Source: Natronospira sp.
GTDB lineage: Bacteria > Pseudomonadota > Gammaproteobacteria > Natronospirales > Natronospiraceae
Assembly: GCA_003558125.1 (NCBI GenBank)
Contig: PWMQ01000065.1
Span: 1-54,357 of the forward strand
Direction: 5' to 3'
Length of the DNA: 54,357 bases
Shown here: one piece after another, positions 26,074 through 34,396 of the stretch
How positions within the stretch are numbered: the stretch's first letter is position 1
Layout of the letters: every line of letters starts with the position of its first letter
Made by a program: the position numbers and the translations under genes
Notes under the pieces: model-generated
What the model saw: only the letters and a program-made list of their open reading frames with translations
Databases searched by the model: none
Told to the model about the DNA's origin: nothing

Positions 26074-26700
26074 TCAACGGCAGGGCGGCAATTGTTCCAG
26101 GGGGTGGTCCAGAGTGTGGACCTGGATGCGACTCGCCCCCAGCTCATGCAGGTGGCGGATCCAGCGATTGCGTTGTTCAAGCGGGTCCGATTCAGGGTCT
26201 GGAATCAGCAGGTGAGCACGCCAGCCGGCGCCATGGCGTCCCCGACCCGGCTCATCCTCAATGGCTGGTGGTGGACCGGCGTTCGATGGTGACATGGCCA
26301 GATACAGGCAACGTGTCCCGGTCGGCGGGGCCAGCTTCCCAGCCAGACTGGAAAGCAGATAGCCCAGCTCCGAGTTGCTGCGGGCGTCAGCGCTCCTAAC
26401 TTTGTCATGCAGGAGACGCAGCTCCCGTGTCGCGGTGAGAGGGCGGTCGGATAGCCGCGTGATCAGGTAAGGTACGTCAGACTCCTCGGTGTCCCATGGT
26501 GCAATCAGCAACTGATCGCCGGGATTCTGGTCCAGCAGGAAGCGACGCTGGAGGGCGTCGAGCCGGTCGGCATGCCTATGGCTGGGCAGGCTCTCATGGT
26601 CCACGGCCAGCGCGCGGGTTATTACTTCCTCCTCACTGGCCGGAGCGCAAGCGCACAGGACCAGCCCCGCCAGTAGCAGCAATGAAAGGCGGGTCTTCAT
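26074..26700 (-). CDS. Hypothetical lipoprotein, partner of the upstream membrane protein
   Basis: A 208-residue protein with a lipoprotein signal (LLLLAGLVLCAC, lipobox Cys16 or Cys18). The mature part is polar, with patches such as DQLLIAPWDTEESDVPYLITRLSDR and WIRHLHELGASRIQVHTLDHP. I do not recognise a family. Its start overlaps the stop of the gene at 26697-28112 by four bases (ATGA), so both proteins are made from one mRNA and probably act together at the envelope. The opposing terminator at 26040-26070 lies beyond its end. Confidence 0.7.
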   Translation of the reverse strand: MKTRLSLLLLAGLVLCACAPASEEEVITRALAVDHESLPSHRHADRLDALQRRFLLDQNPGDQLLIAPWDTEESDVPYLITRLSDRPLTATRELRLLHDKVRSADARSNSELGYLLSSLAGKLAPPTGTRCLYLAMSPSNAGPPPAIEDEPGRGRHGAGWRAHLLIPDPESDPLEQRNRWIRHLHELGASRIQVHTLDHPLEQLPPCR

Positions 26701-28112
26701 ACCTCCTCGCCTCCCCCCAGGCCGGGTTCCCGGCGGCGAAAGCGGCGCTCCAGGCTGAGCGGGACGACGATGATCAGATCGTAGATATAAACCAGCAGGT
26801 GGCCGGCACTGGAGATCAACCGGGCCAGTAGCCGTGTCAGCGTGGCCAGGGTGCCAATCAGGAAGGCGGCGGAAAGCAGCAGGGCGACCCGAGCGGTCTG
26901 AAAGAAGGACTCCAGGGCCGGGACCAGGGCAATAAAGGCGAAGGGAAGGATGAAGCCCATCACCATCTGAGCCATGGCCGGGACAATGCGAAGGTCCGGG
27001 CTGCCGGTCGCGATCCCCTGTTCCAGTTCACGGCGTAGCCATTCGGACTCCAGGGCAATAGTGTCGCGGGTAAAAGCCAGCCCGGCTTCGGTCAATGCCA
27101 GCAGGATCAGGGCAACGCTTGCTATGCCCAGGAGTACGCGACGGGACAGGGCCGACATGCGGCTGATCGGCAGCAGCAGGCGCGTGATTCGCGCGGCATC
27201 GGAGATCAGCAAGGCGAGACCCATCTGGGCAGCGGTTACGGCAATGGCCGTGAAAGGAGCCGCCTGGAAGGGGCCGATGTTCGCCTGTGTCCCGAACGCT
27301 TCCTGTAGCGGTGTTGCCAGCAGGTGATAGTTGACCAGTGTGATCATTGCGCCCACCAGAAGCAGAAAACCGCTGATGCCCAGGTTCAGTGCCAGCCAGG
27401 CCCTGAATCGACTGGTCTGGGTGTTTCGCTGAGCCTGGAGGGTCTCGAAGCGTCGGATGCGGCGGTTTGTGGCTACCAGTCGTTCATCAAGATTGGCCAG
27501 GCGCTTCTCCAGGACTTCCAGACTGTCTCGGGCCTGCTGCCAGACCGGCTGGAGCCTGCCCAGGTGGTGTTGGGCCTGACGGGAATGCCGATCATGCTGG
27601 CCGGTAAGTTGCTGGCAACTTTTCTCCACGCTCACTCGCAAGGCATCCAGCGTATCCCGGAGGCTGGAGTCGGCCTTGTCCTGAACCGCGGTGATCTTTT
27701 CTACCAGCTCTCCCCAGGCGGCGGGAGGTTCCGGCAGGGCGGGGCCCGCCTCGTAATCCCGCTCCAATTGAGCAATGTTGCCTTCGATGGCCTCCTTGAG
27801 GGCCGGCGCTTCCTTCAGGGCGCCGTGAACATGGTTTCGCAACTGCTCCAGCTCCCGGCTGGTGAGTCGGCGCTGGTGTTCACCCACCAACTGATACAGG
27901 GCACTCTGACCGCCCCGGCGTAACTGCGTCCCCCAGACCGCCATGGCTCGGTGGGCGACCCGCAAGGTGCTGGTCAGGGCCCGGGTCAGCCCCAGCAGGA
28001 TTTCATGCGCCGTGCTGCGCGCCAGATACAGCAGCCCGATGGCGGCAACGACGAGAACGAGCAGGTCAATCCAGAAGTTGCCGCTGACCGGGAACCGATC
28101 ATCCAGTGACAT
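26697..28112 (-). CDS. Hypothetical membrane protein with cytoplasmic or periplasmic coiled coil
   Basis: A 471-residue protein. One membrane helix (about residues 13-30) is followed by a long helical, charged coiled-coil region to about residue 235 (with RDTLDALRVSVEKSCQQL and VLEKRLANLDERLVATNRRI). Five or so membrane helices then follow to about residue 445, and a basic tail ends it (SLERRFRRREPGLGG). I do not recognise a family; the layout resembles mechanosensitive-channel N-domains or scaffold proteins, but no channel signature is seen. It is co-translated with the downstream lipoprotein and has no other operon partner. Confidence 0.7.
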   Translation of the reverse strand: MSLDDRFPVSGNFWIDLLVLVVAAIGLLYLARSTAHEILLGLTRALTSTLRVAHRAMAVWGTQLRRGGQSALYQLVGEHQRRLTSRELEQLRNHVHGALKEAPALKEAIEGNIAQLERDYEAGPALPEPPAAWGELVEKITAVQDKADSSLRDTLDALRVSVEKSCQQLTGQHDRHSRQAQHHLGRLQPVWQQARDSLEVLEKRLANLDERLVATNRRIRRFETLQAQRNTQTSRFRAWLALNLGISGFLLLVGAMITLVNYHLLATPLQEAFGTQANIGPFQAAPFTAIAVTAAQMGLALLISDAARITRLLLPISRMSALSRRVLLGIASVALILLALTEAGLAFTRDTIALESEWLRRELEQGIATGSPDLRIVPAMAQMVMGFILPFAFIALVPALESFFQTARVALLLSAAFLIGTLATLTRLLARLISSAGHLLVYIYDLIIVVPLSLERRFRRREPGLGGGEEV

Positions 28113-28545
28113 GTTATTCCCCGATTTGTCAGTTTTGTTCTGTGGGCGAAGGCCCGTCTCGCTTCAGTCTAGCAGGGCGCGTCGGCAATTTGCGGTTGCT
28201 GCATTTCAGGGTTTGGGTAAAATAGCCCGAAAATTTGAGGGTTGCCCGCTGCAAGGCCCTGTTCGGACAACGCCAGGAGCGTGTCCTTGTGCCTTTTGTC
28301 AGCTCAAGTTAACCGGTCATGCAGCCGATACCTTGATCATGACCTGTCAAGGGCATTAAGGCCCTGGGCGGGTGATATACTCTGACTTGCCTGCCACGCC
28401 TGCAACAGGCGGGGCGACGCATCCGGGGGGGACTGCGGGCCGGTCTAAGCCTAAATCCATATCGTGAGGGGATGGATGGGCAGGCCCGATTGACCTGGAT
28501 GGTGCCGCCTGAGCGGTACTTCGCCGCATCCGGAGGACCGGATTA
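28113..28545 (+). promoter_or_regulatory. Structured 5' leader of the HD-GYP gene
   Basis: This 433-bp gap holds an extended -10 TGA-TATACT (28376-28381), giving a leader of about 158 nt. In it, CGGGCC (28436-28441) pairs with GGCCCG (28483-28488) around an inner ATCCAT/ATGGAT hairpin (28455-28460, 28472-28477). At the 3' end the ribosome-binding site AGGA is the loop of ATCCGG/CCGGAT (28528-28543). It does not fit the GEMM c-di-GMP riboswitch consensus as I know it. Upstream of the -10 I see only a bulged hairpin near 28264-28286. Confidence 0.4.
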
Positions 28546-29778
28546 ATGAAGTGCAAACTGAAAGTTACCGATGTTTCCACCGGCATGTACGTAGCCGAGC
28601 TGGATCGACCCTGGCTGGAATCTCCCTTCCTGTTCCAGGGGTTTACCGTGGAATCCCGGCGTGAACTCGCCCAGCTACGCGAGAGCTGCCAGTTCGTCTA
28701 TGTGGACATTGAGCGTTCGCGGCCGGACCTGCAGTCGAAAATTCAGCGAGCCGCTGTCCTCGACCGTGGCCGGGGTGGCTCAGTGCTCAGCGAAGAGGCG
28801 CCCGCCGAGCACCGCTTCAAGTCCATCAAGCGGGAATTGGCCCGGGCCCTGGATATTCGCCAGAAGACCAGTCAGTACCTGGAAGTGCTCATGGATGATG
28901 CCCGCATGGGCAAGCACGTCAGTATCCAGGGCGTGAGAACAGTCGTGACCGAGTTGCTGGATACGATCCTCAGCAATCCGGCGGCCTCCCTCTGGCTGAT
29001 CCAGTTGCGGGAAAAGGATGAGCACACCGCGCTCCATAGCATCAATACCGCTGTCATCAGCATGATCTTCGCGCGCCACGAAGGCCTGGGCCGCGATGAC
29101 ATCGAGGCCGTGGGCATGGGTGGATTGCTGCATGATATCGGCAAGGTCCGTGTCGCTCGCAGCATCATTCATAAGGACGGTCCGCTTGATGACGACGAGA
29201 TGGCTATCATGCGTGCCCATCCGGAGCAGGGGTATCGCCTGCTGATGCAGTCCGGTGGGGTGCCGGATGCCGTATTGCGGATCGTACGCCAGCACCACGA
29301 GCGTCTCGATGGCAGCGGCTATCCAGATCGTCTGGTGGGCGAGCGCATAGATCCGCTGGCCCTGATGGTGGGGCTGGTGGACGTCTACGACGCCATGACC
29401 GGCGACTGGCCGAATTCGCCGCCGCTGTCGCCGCACAAGGCATTGGCCAAACTGCGCAAGGAGTGCGCGGAGCAGTTCGGTAATGAGCGCATTGAGCGCT
29501 TCATTCGTTGCATGGGCGTCTACCCCATCGGCACGGTGGTCAGCCTGAGCAACGGTGCGAGGGGCATGGTGGTGACCCAGAACCGCAGCAACCGGCTCAA
29601 GCCCGTGTTGATGATGCTGGAAGATCCGCGTGGCAATCCTTATCGCCGCCGGCCCCTGGTCAATCTGGCCGCAGAGGATCGTGGCGGGGTCAGTTGGGGC
29701 ATTCAGAATGCCGTCGACCCTCATGAATTCGGGGATGATCGTCTGCGCTCCATCACCGCGGCCGAGTCCTTGATCTAG
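28546..29778 (+). CDS. HD-GYP domain protein with DUF3391: cyclic di-GMP phosphodiesterase
   Basis: A 410-residue soluble protein. An N-terminal DUF3391 domain (about residues 1-60, KCKLKVTDVSTGMYVAELDRPW in pieces) precedes an HD-GYP domain (about 140-330). The HD motif is LLHDIGK near residue 195, and the GYP motif is HHERLDGSGYP near 250, both intact. It should hydrolyse c-di-GMP. The gene opposes the diguanylate cyclases at 4190 and 40093. It has a structured leader with the ribosome-binding site in a hairpin loop, and a strong terminator after it. Confidence 0.93.
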   Translation: MKCKLKVTDVSTGMYVAELDRPWLESPFLFQGFTVESRRELAQLRESCQFVYVDIERSRPDLQSKIQRAAVLDRGRGGSVLSEEAPAEHRFKSIKRELARALDIRQKTSQYLEVLMDDARMGKHVSIQGVRTVVTELLDTILSNPAASLWLIQLREKDEHTALHSINTAVISMIFARHEGLGRDDIEAVGMGGLLHDIGKVRVARSIIHKDGPLDDDEMAIMRAHPEQGYRLLMQSGGVPDAVLRIVRQHHERLDGSGYPDRLVGERIDPLALMVGLVDVYDAMTGDWPNSPPLSPHKALAKLRKECAEQFGNERIERFIRCMGVYPIGTVVSLSNGARGMVVTQNRSNRLKPVLMMLEDPRGNPYRRRPLVNLAAEDRGGVSWGIQNAVDPHEFGDDRLRSITAAESLI

Positions 29779-29791
29779 AAAACAGCCTCTC

Positions 29792-29826
29792 GGGCCTGCC
29801 AGGTTCCTGGCAGGCCCCGATTTTTT
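29792..29826 (+). terminator. Intrinsic terminator of the HD-GYP gene
   Basis: A 12-bp perfect stem (29792-29803 with 29806-29817) with a tight loop is followed by six Ts at 29821-29826, 14 bp after the stop codon. Confidence 0.92.
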
Positions 29827-30010
29827 CTGGATTATGGTCACTTTTCCGAGAGGGGTGGGCAGTGTTTGCTCAATCCTCGGGATTCTCCGGCAAGTCTGGG
29901 CGGGAATGGATTGATCGCAGGTCCCCTACCTGCTACAACTACTCAGGAACTCTGACGCCCCCAGCCGGGGCAACCAGTCACCCAACTTAGCGAGCCAAGG
30001 GGGTTACGCA

Positions 30011-31075
30011 GTGGAACGATGCATCGGTCTCGACCTTGGTTACGGTTTCGTCAAAGTCTTTGACGGCCGTGACAGTCATTCCTTCCCGTCCGTGGTGGGC
30101 GAGGGCGGTTCCGGCACGCCCATGTCCCTCGGCTTTCGCAAGCCGCGGGTGACGGAAGACCTGCGCGTGACCGTCGGCGGGAAGTCCTATTTCCTCGGCG
30201 ATCTGGCCATCCTTCATTCCCGGATTGCGCACCGTGGCCTGTCCGCCACGCGAACCGAAGGCAATGACATCAAGATCCTCTTCCTCGGTGCCCTCAGCCT
30301 GTACTGCACCGATCCCATGAACACTTTCTATGTGGTTACCGGCCTGCCGCCAGGGCGGATGCACATGGCGCACGAACTGGTGAACCTCATGCGGGGCGAT
30401 CATCAAATCGTGCGCGAGATTGGCGGCAACCGCTTCGATTGCAATGTCCGCCTGGACAACATCGAAGTGGTCCCGCAGCCGGTGGGGACCTTCTGGTCCG
30501 AGGTTCTGGACGAGCAGGCTCGAATTCAGACGGATTCCCCGCTGATGAAGGGCCGTGTGGGTATCATCGATATCGGCTTCCGTACCAGTGACCTGTCCAC
30601 CATTATCGACGGCGATTATGCGCCGGCCTTCACCCGCACCGTCCCCATCGGGATTTCCGTGGGCTACGATGGCATTTCCTCGGCCCTGGCGACCCAGTAT
30701 GGCCTGGAGTGTGAAACCCACACGCTGGACGAGGCGGTGATCAATGGCAGTATCAATGTGTCCGGTCGCGAAGTGGACATCACCGGCCTGAGAGATCAGG
30801 TGTTTGGTGAAGTGGCCACCAAGCTGCTGGTGGAAATCCGCTCTCTCTGGCAGGTGGCCGGTTATGACCACGTCCTGCTTACCGGTGGCGGTGGCCAGGT
30901 ACTGGAGAAATACCTCAAGGAGCATATTCCCCAGTTGCGTCTGGTGGACGAGCCGGTTTCCGCCAATGCCCGTGGTTACTATCGCTGGGCTTACCACAAT
31001 GTCCAGGGCAACCAGACTGCTGGCGACATGGACAGTGGTAACCAGCAACGCACCGCCGACGCGGAAAACTGGTAA
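30011..31075 (+). CDS. Chromosomal ParM/StbA-like actin ATPase
   Basis: A 354-residue actin-like protein. Phosphate-1 motif GLDLGYGFVKVFDG (residues 6-19), phosphate-2 motif GIIDIGFRTSDLSTI and adenosine motif VLLTGGGGQVLEKYL are intact, as in plasmid ParM/Alp proteins rather than MreB or FtsA. It starts with GTG 30011, with AAGGGGG nine bases upstream. There is no ParR-like adaptor or parC repeat array nearby, so it is not a standard partition cassette. Terminators flank it on both sides, so it is a single-gene unit. Its role in a chromosome is unknown; it may be a domesticated plasmid gene. Confidence 0.85.
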   Translation: MERCIGLDLGYGFVKVFDGRDSHSFPSVVGEGGSGTPMSLGFRKPRVTEDLRVTVGGKSYFLGDLAILHSRIAHRGLSATRTEGNDIKILFLGALSLYCTDPMNTFYVVTGLPPGRMHMAHELVNLMRGDHQIVREIGGNRFDCNVRLDNIEVVPQPVGTFWSEVLDEQARIQTDSPLMKGRVGIIDIGFRTSDLSTIIDGDYAPAFTRTVPIGISVGYDGISSALATQYGLECETHTLDEAVINGSINVSGREVDITGLRDQVFGEVATKLLVEIRSLWQVAGYDHVLLTGGGGQVLEKYLKEHIPQLRLVDEPVSANARGYYRWAYHNVQGNQTAGDMDSGNQQRTADAENW

Positions 31076-31104
31076 GCCGAAAGGTACATTTCAGTGCCTT
31101 GACG

Positions 31105-31137
31105 AAAACCCGGCCCAGGCCGGGTTTTCTTTTTTTC
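31105..31137 (+). terminator. Intrinsic terminator of the ParM-like gene
   Basis: An 11-bp stem AAAACCCGGCC/GGCCGGGTTTT (31105-31115, 31118-31128) with a two-base loop precedes a T-rich run to 31137. Confidence 0.92.
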
Positions 31138-31221
31138 CCAAATATGTGACTCGGTTCACAGAACCTACCCCGACAGACTCGGCACAGTGGAATCTCCTGA
31201 ACGCCAGCCATGGGGGAAATC

Positions 31222-33528
31222 ATGCCGAGAATGTTGCCCAGTTCTTTAGTCGCCGCGAGCCTGTTGTCGCTCGCTTCCAGTCTCGTATGGGCCCAGGGGA
31301 GTGTTGCCTCCAGTAGCTTTCCCGGCGCCGATACAGCGCTTGAGGAAGTGGATTTTCGCAGTCATCGCGGTTTCAGCCTCGCCGAGGATGGTGGCTGGAT
31401 GCAGCTCGACATGGATGTTGACGGTGTCCGGCCCGGCAAGGACAGTGGTAGCGCGGTACTGCTCAGTGAAGCAATCAGCGTCCCGCTGACCGATCCAAGG
31501 CCCTTCATTGCCGTTGCCCCGGTCATCCACGGCCATCGTCCGGCCCATGCCGGGGTCGTCGTCGAGCTGCGGGCCTCTTTGGATGGAGAACGCTGGGGCG
31601 AGTGGCAGGAAGCCAGTGATCACGGTCACGGCCCGGACACCGGGCCCGGTCTGGCGCAGAGGCTGAAAGTGGACCTGGGTGACCAGGTCATGCCCGGTGA
31701 GCTGGCCTTCTTCGATCCCGAGACTCGCTACCTTCAGTACCGGGTCAGCCTGTCCGCTGATTTTCTGGGGAATCGGCCACGGCTTGCGCGTCTCTCCCTG
31801 CATTTCATCAGCCCGGGCGAGACCACCGAATCCCTGGCAAGCAAGCCCTTGGCTGACGAGGGGCGTTTGCTGCCCCAGAGCGCGCAGCCGGGTTATGTGC
31901 CGCGTAGTAGCTGGGGCAATCTATCCAATACCGCCTGGCATCCGCTCGCCAACGTCAGCCAGCTTGTGGTGCATCACACGGTCTCCGCCAACAGCTCCAA
32001 TGACTGGGCCGCGGTGGTTCGCAGTTTTTACAATTACCACGTCAACTCCCTGGGCTGGTCGGACATTGGCTATAACTGGCTGGTCGCCCCCGACGGTACC
32101 CTGTTCCAGGGCCGGGCACACCGCCCTGACGGCAATACCGATGTGGTGGGCGCCCATGTGGCCGGACACAACAGTTACACCATGGGCCTTGCCTATATCG
32201 GCACCTATACCAGTGTGAATCCTAGTGCGGCGGCGGTTGAGACTGGGGCACAGCTGCTTGCCTGGAAGGCCGCCCAGCACGGGATCAGCACTTCCCTGAT
32301 TCGCGGGCACCGAGACTATGGCGCCACGGCCTGCCCCGGGGATAGCCTCTACGCCCGCCTGTTCGACACCCTCCGACCTCGTGTGCAGCAAATTCTGGAC
32401 GGCGACAGTGGCGAGCCGGAGCCGGACTACGACGTTCTCTGGCATCGGGCGGCCGCAAAGAACGCCAACCCCTGGTATTTCGGCGACAATCGCCAGCGGG
32501 GACTCGCCGTCGCAGGGGACCGACTCTATGTGGTCAGCCGTCACTCCGAGACCTGGGGGCCCCATGTCATGATCCATCAGAGCGCGGATGGCGCAGGCGT
32601 GGATGGCGGTGGCGCCAGTCTGCTCACCGATGGCATTGCCGGCGGCACGCTGGTACTCAATGACATTGATGCCGACGATGATGGCGGGCTGTTCGCGGCC
32701 AACCTGACGGTGGATATGAGCGGCGATGCCTTTCGGGTCTATTACTGGCCGGATGATTCGGCGGTTCCGCTGACAGTGGTCAATTTCTCCGGCACTGCGC
32801 CCCATCGCGTCGGCGACCGGATCACGGTCACCGGCTCCATGGCCGCCGGTACGGCCACGATCTGGGCCCCTGCCAGCAACGCCCCGGTGATCTACCGTTG
32901 GCACCAGAACGGCGATGGCTTCAATCAGTGGCCCCAGGCCATTCACCTCTCCGATGGGGCGAGCGGTGCCGCTGCCGGCGTTGCGCCGCTGGCCAATGGG
33001 CGTTTCCTGTGGAACGCGGCGGGCGAGCACCTGCGCCTCTACGAAGGTGACGGCAGTCTCCTGGGGACGGTGCCGGGCGCCGTGGTGGCCAGGGACTCCA
33101 GTGGCGTTCGCGTCCTGGGGCGGGATGGCAATGACCTCTGGGCGGCGGTCTACCAGTTTGGCACCTCGAACGAGAATGCCCGCATCGTGCGGATTCCGCA
33201 GACCGATCCGTCGACAGCCGGCACCCTGGGGGTCAGCCCCTCACTGGCCCACCATGACAATCCCAATGCCACCGGTGATATCAGCATCCGGCGCAACGGC
33301 AATGGCAGTATCGATGTCTTCGTGCTTGCGACCAACAATGGGCTGGGTGCCTACCGCGTGGAGGATGTGGCTGCCGAGCCGGCTGGGCTGCAGGCGGCTC
33401 CCCGGCATCAGGGAGAGTCTGTCGGTCCCGTCAGGACTCGCCCGGTCTCTGTCTTGCCGGAGTCCTCGGGTGGGGACACGCCTGTGACCGATGAACTTGT
33501 TGAAGGCGGGGAGGGGCAACTGCGCTGA
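31222..33528 (+). CDS. Large exported PGRP/amidase_2-domain protein (N-acetylmuramoyl-L-alanine amidase)
   Basis: A 768-residue protein with a signal peptide (about residues 1-24, ending VWAQG). A beta-rich N-terminal domain (about 25-215) precedes a PGRP/type-2 amidase domain (about 225-390) with zinc ligands in LVVHHTVS, RGHRDYGATACPG (His and Cys) and the Tyr in YNWLVAP. A long C-terminal region (about 400-768) has propeller-like repeats (GDRLYVVSRHS, GGLFAANLTVDMSGD). It should cut the amide bond of peptidoglycan outside the inner membrane. Bacterial amidase_2 enzymes are usually 180-300 residues, so the flanks are unusual. The start 31222 is preferred to 31210, as GGGGGA precedes it. Confidence 0.85.
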   Translation: MPRMLPSSLVAASLLSLASSLVWAQGSVASSSFPGADTALEEVDFRSHRGFSLAEDGGWMQLDMDVDGVRPGKDSGSAVLLSEAISVPLTDPRPFIAVAPVIHGHRPAHAGVVVELRASLDGERWGEWQEASDHGHGPDTGPGLAQRLKVDLGDQVMPGELAFFDPETRYLQYRVSLSADFLGNRPRLARLSLHFISPGETTESLASKPLADEGRLLPQSAQPGYVPRSSWGNLSNTAWHPLANVSQLVVHHTVSANSSNDWAAVVRSFYNYHVNSLGWSDIGYNWLVAPDGTLFQGRAHRPDGNTDVVGAHVAGHNSYTMGLAYIGTYTSVNPSAAAVETGAQLLAWKAAQHGISTSLIRGHRDYGATACPGDSLYARLFDTLRPRVQQILDGDSGEPEPDYDVLWHRAAAKNANPWYFGDNRQRGLAVAGDRLYVVSRHSETWGPHVMIHQSADGAGVDGGGASLLTDGIAGGTLVLNDIDADDDGGLFAANLTVDMSGDAFRVYYWPDDSAVPLTVVNFSGTAPHRVGDRITVTGSMAAGTATIWAPASNAPVIYRWHQNGDGFNQWPQAIHLSDGASGAAAGVAPLANGRFLWNAAGEHLRLYEGDGSLLGTVPGAVVARDSSGVRVLGRDGNDLWAAVYQFGTSNENARIVRIPQTDPSTAGTLGVSPSLAHHDNPNATGDISIRRNGNGSIDVFVLATNNGLGAYRVEDVAAEPAGLQAAPRHQGESVGPVRTRPVSVLPESSGGDTPVTDELVEGGEGQLR

Positions 33529-33548
33529 GTGTCTGCGCCTGCAATTCC

Positions 33549-33586
33549 GAAAAACGGCCGGCTCCGCCCGGAGCCGGCCCTGTTTT
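33549..33586. terminator. Bidirectional terminator between convergent genes
   Basis: A ten-base perfect stem GGCCGGCTCC/GGAGCCGGCC (33556-33565, 33570-33579) has an A-run before it and TTTT after it. It serves the amidase gene on the plus strand and could serve the methyltransferase on the minus strand, although it reaches that gene's last codons. Confidence 0.85.
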
Positions 33587-34287
33587 CAGGCAATGTCGCC
33601 CAGGGAAGTGTTGTTCTCCCGGCGCTCACCTTCGGTGATCGGAGATTCGTCTTCGGGCCGTGGCTTTTCCGCCTGGCTGCGGTAGTGAACCAGTTTCCAG
33701 TAGCCAAGGAAATTGGCGCGATGGATGCCCAGTTCTTCGTAGCCCGCCGGCCGGGGCAGCTCCGAGAGGTCCATGCTCGGTCGGAAGCCGAGAACCCGGG
33801 ACAGGGGCGTCAGGCACCATTCCAGGCCTCGCAGGAGAGGATTGCTGGAGGCGAAATGGTTGATCACCATCAGGTCGCCGCCCGGCTTGCAGACCCGCGC
33901 CATCTCTGACATCAGGCGATCCGGATTGGGTACCACCGAGGCCACGTACATGGCAATGACAGCATCAAAGCTGTCGTCTTCGAAGCTGAGCTGCTCCGCG
34001 TCCATCTCCAGCAGCGCTTCCACGTGGTCAAGTGATTGCTCGTCAACGCGGCGGCGGGCAATGTCCAGCATGTCCGTGCTGATATCGATACCCACCACCC
34101 GGGTATCCGGCTGGTAGTGGGGCAGGGACAGGCCCGTGCCCACGCCAACCTCAAGGATCCGCTTGCCGCTCTGGGGATCAAGGCGCTTGATGGCCATATC
34201 CCTGCCCGGGGCGAAAACCGGCCCGAAAACCCGGTCATAGTAGCGGGCATAGCGCCTGTAGGCGGACTTGATTGATGGAATATCCAT
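33586..34287 (-). CDS. Class I SAM methyltransferase, phosphatidylethanolamine N-methyltransferase (PmtA)-like
   Basis: A 233-residue methyltransferase. SAM-binding motif I is ILEVGVGTGLSLPHY, motif II is GIDISTDMLDIARRR, and a post-motif segment is FDAVIAMYVASVVPNP. The N-terminal YRRYARYYDRVFGPVFAPGR and the LRPGGxxMVINHF-like segment resemble bacterial PmtA enzymes that make phosphatidylcholine from PE. Substrate specificity is inferred from resemblance only. The C-terminus is polar (KPRPEDESPITEGERRE). It is 109 bp downstream of the YqjG-like gene on the same strand. Confidence 0.75.
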   Translation of the reverse strand: MDIPSIKSAYRRYARYYDRVFGPVFAPGRDMAIKRLDPQSGKRILEVGVGTGLSLPHYQPDTRVVGIDISTDMLDIARRRVDEQSLDHVEALLEMDAEQLSFEDDSFDAVIAMYVASVVPNPDRLMSEMARVCKPGGDLMVINHFASSNPLLRGLEWCLTPLSRVLGFRPSMDLSELPRPAGYEELGIHRANFLGYWKLVHYRSQAEKPRPEDESPITEGERRENNTSLGDIA

Positions 34288-34320
34288 CCGGGCTAGACCT
34301 CAAAAGGCAAATGGGTGGAT

Positions 34321-34345
34321 GGCGCCGGGCTTCTGCCCCGGCGCC
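34321..34345 (-). terminator. Hairpin after the YqjG-like gene
   Basis: A nine-base stem GGCGCCGGG/CCCGGCGCC (34321-34329, 34337-34345) with a seven-base loop lies downstream of the minus-strand gene at 34397. The T-tract is weak, so termination may be partial. Confidence 0.4.
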
Positions 34346-34396
34346 GAGTTCAGCCCAAGCCTAGACGATCGGAACCCGTGGTCGCAAGCGTCGCCC

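Noticed and set aside
28381-28545. GEMM-type c-di-GMP riboswitch before the HD-GYP gene
   Set aside because: The conserved GEMM-I core and tetraloop/receptor elements could not be aligned; kept only as an unnamed structured leader.
28780-29841. 353-codon antisense frame over the HD-GYP gene
   Set aside because: Overlaps a well-supported gene and its terminator; no ribosome-binding site or domain.
29987-31048. 353-codon open frame antisense to the ParM-like gene
   Set aside because: Mirror of a strongly coding gene in GC-rich DNA; the antisense protein has no domain, and ParM motifs on the plus strand are intact.
30011-31075. Assignment as MreB, FtsA or DnaK
   Set aside because: Length and motif context fit ParM/Alp-type proteins; no mreC/mreD, ftsZ or grpE neighbours.
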